From: CAZRXG01 sp964603985
GTDB lineage: Bacteria > Chloroflexota > Anaerolineae > Aggregatilineales > UBA3940
DNA length: 9,012 nucleotides
NCBI GenBank assembly: GCA_964603985.1
Contig: CAZRXG010000077.1
Coordinates: 1 to 9,012, forward strand
Direction: 5' to 3'
Of this stretch, positions 7,101 to 9,012 are shown in pieces (position 1 is the stretch's first letter; the number at the start of each line of letters is the position of its first letter). A program made the translations under genes and the position numbers. The notes beneath the pieces are model-generated. The model was not told where the DNA came from. It searched no databases and saw only the letters and a program-made list of their open reading frames with translations.

Positions 7101-9010
7101 CGTACACGCCCGGCGGCCCGGTGCCACCCGCGCAGATCTTCTCGGTGAGAACGCTCGGCGACACGATGCCCTACGCGGCGGTAACCACCGCTGACTGGCT
7201 CCACACGACGCCCGAGAGCGGCTGGGTCGGCCCTGACCTGGGCGACCTCAGCGTCTCGGTCGATCCGTCCGGACTGGCCCCCGGCACCTACACCGGCACC
7301 ATCCTCGTCGCCTCCGCCGGCACGGAGGGGCCTTTCGCAACTGCCCTCGTGACCCTGACGGTGGTTGACGTGTCTGCCCCAGGCGAGCTGGGCATCTTCC
7401 CCAGCGTGCTGAGCTTCGAGTACAACGTCAACGAAGGCACCCTGCCGCCGGCGCAATCGGTCTTGGTGATGAGCGGGGGTGTACCGCTGGACTACACGGT
7501 GTCGACGGGCGAGGCGAGATGGCTTTCCGCGGCCCCGGTCGGCGGCATGGCTCCGGGCGTCCTCAGCGTGTCGGTGGATCCGCGCGTGGGCGTGGGAATG
7601 CACATCGCCAACCTCACGATTGCTTCCGGTGAGCAAACCCAAGTCATCCCGGTGACCCTGGTCAAGACCGCAGGGGACTCCGACCTGATCCAGGTCATGT
7701 TCGATGTCGGTAGCGGGCCCGAAGGCATCGCCGCCAACCTCACCACGCACAACCTGTTCATCACCTCCTCGAACGCGGCCGCAGAAGCCGCCGAGGCGGG
7801 AGAACCAATCATCCCGGCGGTGGAGCTGCCAGGACCGCCTGAACCACCGCTCGTGTTCCACATCAATCCGCTGGACAAGACTTTGCTCGCACAGATCGTC
7901 GTGCACGGCGAAGCCGAGTACATCGGCGCCAACAGCACCGCCGGGCTCGCCTATCAGGCCAGCCAGGCCACGGGGGAGATCGCGGTCATCGACGGATCGA
8001 CCAACAGCGTGCTCACCTACATCGACCTGACCCTGAACGGAGACCCGCAGTCGCCATACCAGGTCGCCATCGATGAGGCCCAGAACATCATCTACGTCGG
8101 GGCGAAGTCCCCCGAGCCCGAGCCCTACGCCCTGAACGAAACACCGTACGGGTGCAAGGCGATCCGCGAACTGCCATCGGACGAGGTGCCCGAGGGCCAG
8201 GAACCTGAGCTCGATTGCTGGCACCCCGGCCCGGTCATCGTCATCGACGGCAACACGAATCAGGTCGTCTCGTACTTCATGGCCGGCGATGATCCGGAGG
8301 GGGTCGTGTTCGCCGCGGCCACCGGCAAGGTGTACGCGTCGAACGAGGACGATGGCAACGTCACCGTCGCCCAGGGTGCGGTCCGCAACGACGACGGCAG
8401 CATCACTCCGCCCGAGGTGCTCGGCACGATCATCCAGGGCAGCCTGGATACCGAGTGGCAACTCGAATGTGACGAAGCCACCAACTACTGCGGAGAGCGA
8501 GAGGAACTGAAGATGTGGCTGTGGCGGGAGCAGTCGGCCTGCCACTACAGCGACGGCCACGGCGACGACGAGGCGGAGGAAGCCGACAAGATGGCCGTCG
8601 ATCCGGACGGCAACGTCTACATCATCGACGACCGCTATCGTGTCGCCAAGATCGACGGCGAGACCGATGCCGTCGTCGAGGTGCTGGAGATCCCCGGATA
8701 CGATTGCGAGGAGACGGTCCCGGACGACTCGAACGTGGTGTTCCGCAACACCGCCAACAACATTGCCTACATGGCGCTTGGGCGCGGGAAGCTGTACGTC
8801 ACTTCCGAGCAGAACACCGTCAGCCTGATCGATCCGAACACGATGTCGATCAAGGCGACCCTCACGCTTCCGGAAGCGGCCGAGCTCGACGCCATCACCA
8901 CCGATCGGGCGCTGAACCAGGTCTACATCACCGACGAGGACCTGGCGTCGCTGTGGATCCTGAAGGGCGCCTGCGCGAACGGCAAAGGGAACAAATGCGT
9001 GCAAAAATGA
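3995..9010 (+). CDS. Large secreted multidomain protein: signal peptide, Ig-like and BACON-like modules, beta-propeller segments
   Basis: This complete 1671-aa protein is probably exported and surface-associated or extracellular. Residues 1-42 are a Sec signal peptide: a basic start (KRK), the hydrophobic stretch FLGWLLRIAAVVAIAAAA, and likely cleavage after VNA. Residues 60-290 and 555-690 contain propeller-like strands (YDRSTGNVYVGN, GALWVAGTGGVALIDTDAG, YAYVANGTGSIAIF). Between them lie two Ig-like modules (about 326-401 and 403-482). Three more follow (699-810, 811-902, 903-1020), with hallmarks such as LPPGVTFIDNGD and GTASLAGTPTTPGTYTF typical of He_PIG/putative-Ig domains. Two BACON-like modules (1030-1125, 1130-1226) precede a C-terminal YVTN/NHL-like propeller (1228-1657) with repeats such as VIVIDGNTNQVVSYF and VSLIDPNTMSIKATL. 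The mature chain is acidic and has 16 cysteines, mostly in close pairs. No protease, glycosidase or LPxTG motif was found. BACON and Ig-like modules are often linked to carbohydrate or protein binding, so adhesion or polymer binding is a reasonable guess only. It probably shares a transcript with the receiver-like gene. Confidence 0.9.
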   Translation: MERKMNKRKQTRFLGWLLRIAAVVAIAAAAIPQVAPQVSVNAAPASQEEGVSVQQFESMNIAPASPTLTAVDPLAWGMYGDVLPARPFLYSVDATGITITRFNDNRVVGTWPWPTDVIYTVLPDGSFEGLTPPAVWEPVAMTVSYPTDAEIANRVKEIPDLTPPWTFVYVVMAHSGYRWNSSGGSLRDTLESTTDEATESAMLVQIDVSDPSFSISRDPVAPSGPHIAAAILGHGAGQPVYDRSTGNVYVGNMPSTSLPAGLTSFVSVIRRIPPEVTAEEAEIPGISKPVIRCGPQHPETGIPVGRPQAYACYDPSGVHPIDDNEHVGASGEFEWEFRNLPDWLTAHNGVLGEDGIISGSDGILYGTPEETGEWWAEARVHNLDDPYGVFSDWHPIQLTVNPTAEYLPIKAQFAAGVPVAYQLEGTGSCTLSGAPAWVEVVEVPNGCVVMGTAPLDGEYYNFAMPGFTVAGYPGLSLEFSGNVFGEYGFVPLPEGVGISGMGWHQVSKEADPSTETPVLSLEYIGVDPNTGQLWHILAPPGQPQPPNERPPETALTLDVVSPEGDPLSGSGFGEVAVEADRDIFVAADGGVIKVSKETGTVSNIALGFQPSSLSLDSDLRTAIPGVEPGQSDHGALWVAGTGGVALIDTDAGTLFQTVSGDGASSVSVDFPTQYAYVANGTGSIAIFGPAGSTRPPVEPRIWSSEEITWNFETASVADGPFTVMATGDLPMTLELEGELPNGITFFDNGDGTATVSGVPTSSSSEGGCSGTEAEGDLEGGDVCGGFAFALTATNAEGVYAQALGMDVNVLPTIDSPDTATFYADSASSFTIFGTGIPEPIFYTWDEAALEAAGVQLIDNENGTASLAGTPTTPGTYTFNIQATTGFPEELEPVQAFTLIVAEGPHAPEINSFDTATWAVIGAPFAPDPFTVASIGSPTPELSVVTAQGQTGLPPGVTFIDNGDSTATFGAACQITWPGMDPSCLGLLSDEAEGTWTFTIHAENSAGFADQTFTLDVEVATSIMTPPPEAPANLAFAYTPGGPVPPAQIFSVRTLGDTMPYAAVTTADWLHTTPESGWVGPDLGDLSVSVDPSGLAPGTYTGTILVASAGTEGPFATALVTLTVVDVSAPGELGIFPSVLSFEYNVNEGTLPPAQSVLVMSGGVPLDYTVSTGEARWLSAAPVGGMAPGVLSVSVDPRVGVGMHIANLTIASGEQTQVIPVTLVKTAGDSDLIQVMFDVGSGPEGIAANLTTHNLFITSSNAAAEAAEAGEPIIPAVELPGPPEPPLVFHINPLDKTLLAQIVVHGEAEYIGANSTAGLAYQASQATGEIAVIDGSTNSVLTYIDLTLNGDPQSPYQVAIDEAQNIIYVGAKSPEPEPYALNETPYGCKAIRELPSDEVPEGQEPELDCWHPGPVIVIDGNTNQVVSYFMAGDDPEGVVFAAATGKVYASNEDDGNVTVAQGAVRNDDGSITPPEVLGTIIQGSLDTEWQLECDEATNYCGEREELKMWLWREQSACHYSDGHGDDEAEEADKMAVDPDGNVYIIDDRYRVAKIDGETDAVVEVLEIPGYDCEETVPDDSNVVFRNTANNIAYMALGRGKLYVTSEQNTVSLIDPNTMSIKATLTLPEAAELDAITTDRALNQVYITDEDLASLWILKGACANGKGNKCVQK
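4970..5440 (+). repeat. Two Ig-like modules inserted between the propeller-like segments
   Basis: Residues 326-401 contain LPDWLTAHNGVL, LYGTPEETGEWWAEARVHN and end in a strand IQLTVNP, the usual order of a putative-Ig (He_PIG-like) fold. Residues 403-482 repeat the plan with GAPAWVEV, GTAPLDGEYYNFAM and FTVAGYPG. The second module has Cys429 and Cys447 on neighbouring strands; Cys293 and Cys312 lie just before the first. Boundaries are approximate. Confidence 0.6.
6089..7054 (+). repeat. Three tandem Ig-like (He_PIG-type) modules
   Basis: Residues 699-810, 811-902 and 903-1020 share a plan: a lead strand (IDSPDTATFYAD and INSFDTATWAVI in the second and third), a core resembling ITFFDNGDGTATVSG, VQLIDNENGTASLAG or VTFIDNGDSTATFGA, and a closing strand resembling YTFNIQATT or WTFTIHAEN. 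The DNA of the cores is also similar (around 6231-6256 and 6869-6894), which indicates duplication. The first and third modules carry extra loops with a cysteine pair (768/783 and 972/983), while the second has neither. Confidence 0.75.
7082..7672 (+). repeat. Two tandem BACON-like modules
   Basis: Residues 1030-1125 and 1130-1226 follow the same pattern: LAFAYTPGGPVPPAQIFSV or LSFEYNVNEGTLPPAQSVLV, then ADWLHTTPESG or ARWLSAAPVGG, then LSVSVDPSGLAPGTYTGTI or LSVSVDPRVGVGMHIANLTI. This F-x-Y, PPAQ, W-L, L-S-V-S-V-D-P, G-x-Y/H-x-x-x-(L/I)-T/L-I order is characteristic of BACON-type Ig-like domains, often found in secreted carbohydrate-active or surface proteins. No cysteines occur in either copy. 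Confidence 0.75.
7676..8965 (+). other. C-terminal YVTN/NHL-like beta-propeller region with disulfide-type loop insertions
   Basis: Residues 1228-1657 show recurring blade-like units: GPEGIAANLTTHNLFITS, GEIAVIDGSTNSVLTYI, QVAIDEAQNIIYVGA, VIVIDGNTNQVVSYF, EGVVFAAATGKVYASN, KMAVDPDGNVYIID, VAKIDGETDAVVEVL, GKLYVTSEQNTVSLIDP and LNQVYITDEDLASLWIL. These fit a six- or seven-bladed propeller. Two long acidic insertions (about 1371-1412 and 1480-1530) interrupt it and carry Cys1387/1408 and Cys1492/1499/1516. The chain ends in a short Gly/Lys/Asn tail with Cys1660 and Cys1668. Blade count and ligand are unknown. Confidence 0.7.
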
Positions 9011-9012
9011 CG

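Noticed and set aside
5843..9004. 1053-codon open frame on the minus strand inside the exoprotein gene
   Set aside because: Its codons are the exact reverse complements of the sense codons, so it has a stop only where the sense gene uses TTA, CTA or TCA, which this GC-rich gene avoids. The protein is Arg/His/Val/Gly-rich with no domains, while the sense frame has a signal peptide, a strong Shine-Dalgarno and clear repeats.
1..9012. CRISPR arrays, tRNA genes, transposases, phage or defence genes
   Set aside because: I looked for spaced identical repeats, tRNA-like arms, transposase/integrase motifs and nuclease or toxin motifs on both strands and found none.

Overview
The window carries a sensor kinase and response regulator pair, a degenerate stand-alone receiver-like protein, and one very large secreted multidomain protein, all on the + strand. 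About 0.9 kb of apparently non-coding sequence lies upstream. The organism looks like a free-living, fairly GC-rich bacterium. A 7TM-type histidine kinase, a NarL/LuxR regulator, a small receiver-like orphan and a huge Ig/BACON/beta-propeller exoprotein together are reminiscent of Chloroflexota (Anaerolineae/Caldilineae-like). That placement is inference from protein architecture; there is no rRNA or other marker gene to settle it.

Layout. 1-902: no convincing gene. It holds four tandem 11-bp repeats (151-194) that run into a consensus -35 hexamer, a second possible promoter with an extended -10 (461-487), and a GC-rich hairpin (621-638). 903-2681: membrane histidine kinase (HisKA_7TM-like sensor, PAS, HisKA_3, HATPase). 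2678-3349: NarL-type response regulator, overlapping the kinase stop by 4 bp (ATGA). 3373-3410: strong intrinsic terminator that closes this operon. 3558-3923: 121-aa receiver-like protein with Glu where the phosphorylated Asp normally sits and no output domain. 3995-9010: a complete 1671-aa secreted protein with a signal peptide, propeller-like N-terminal segments, about five Ig-like modules, two BACON-like modules and a C-terminal YVTN/NHL-like propeller. It has exactly 16 cysteines, mostly in closely spaced pairs.

How the genes may work together (inference): the kinase reads a signal in or at the membrane and phosphorylates the LuxR-type regulator. The receiver-like orphan could be an unphosphorylatable modulator of the same circuit or of the neighbouring exoprotein gene. 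The exoprotein, preceded by a strong Shine-Dalgarno, looks like a cell-surface or extracellular binding/adhesion protein; no catalytic domain or covalent wall anchor was seen. Because the terminator separates the two halves, the downstream pair probably has its own promoter, which I could not identify.
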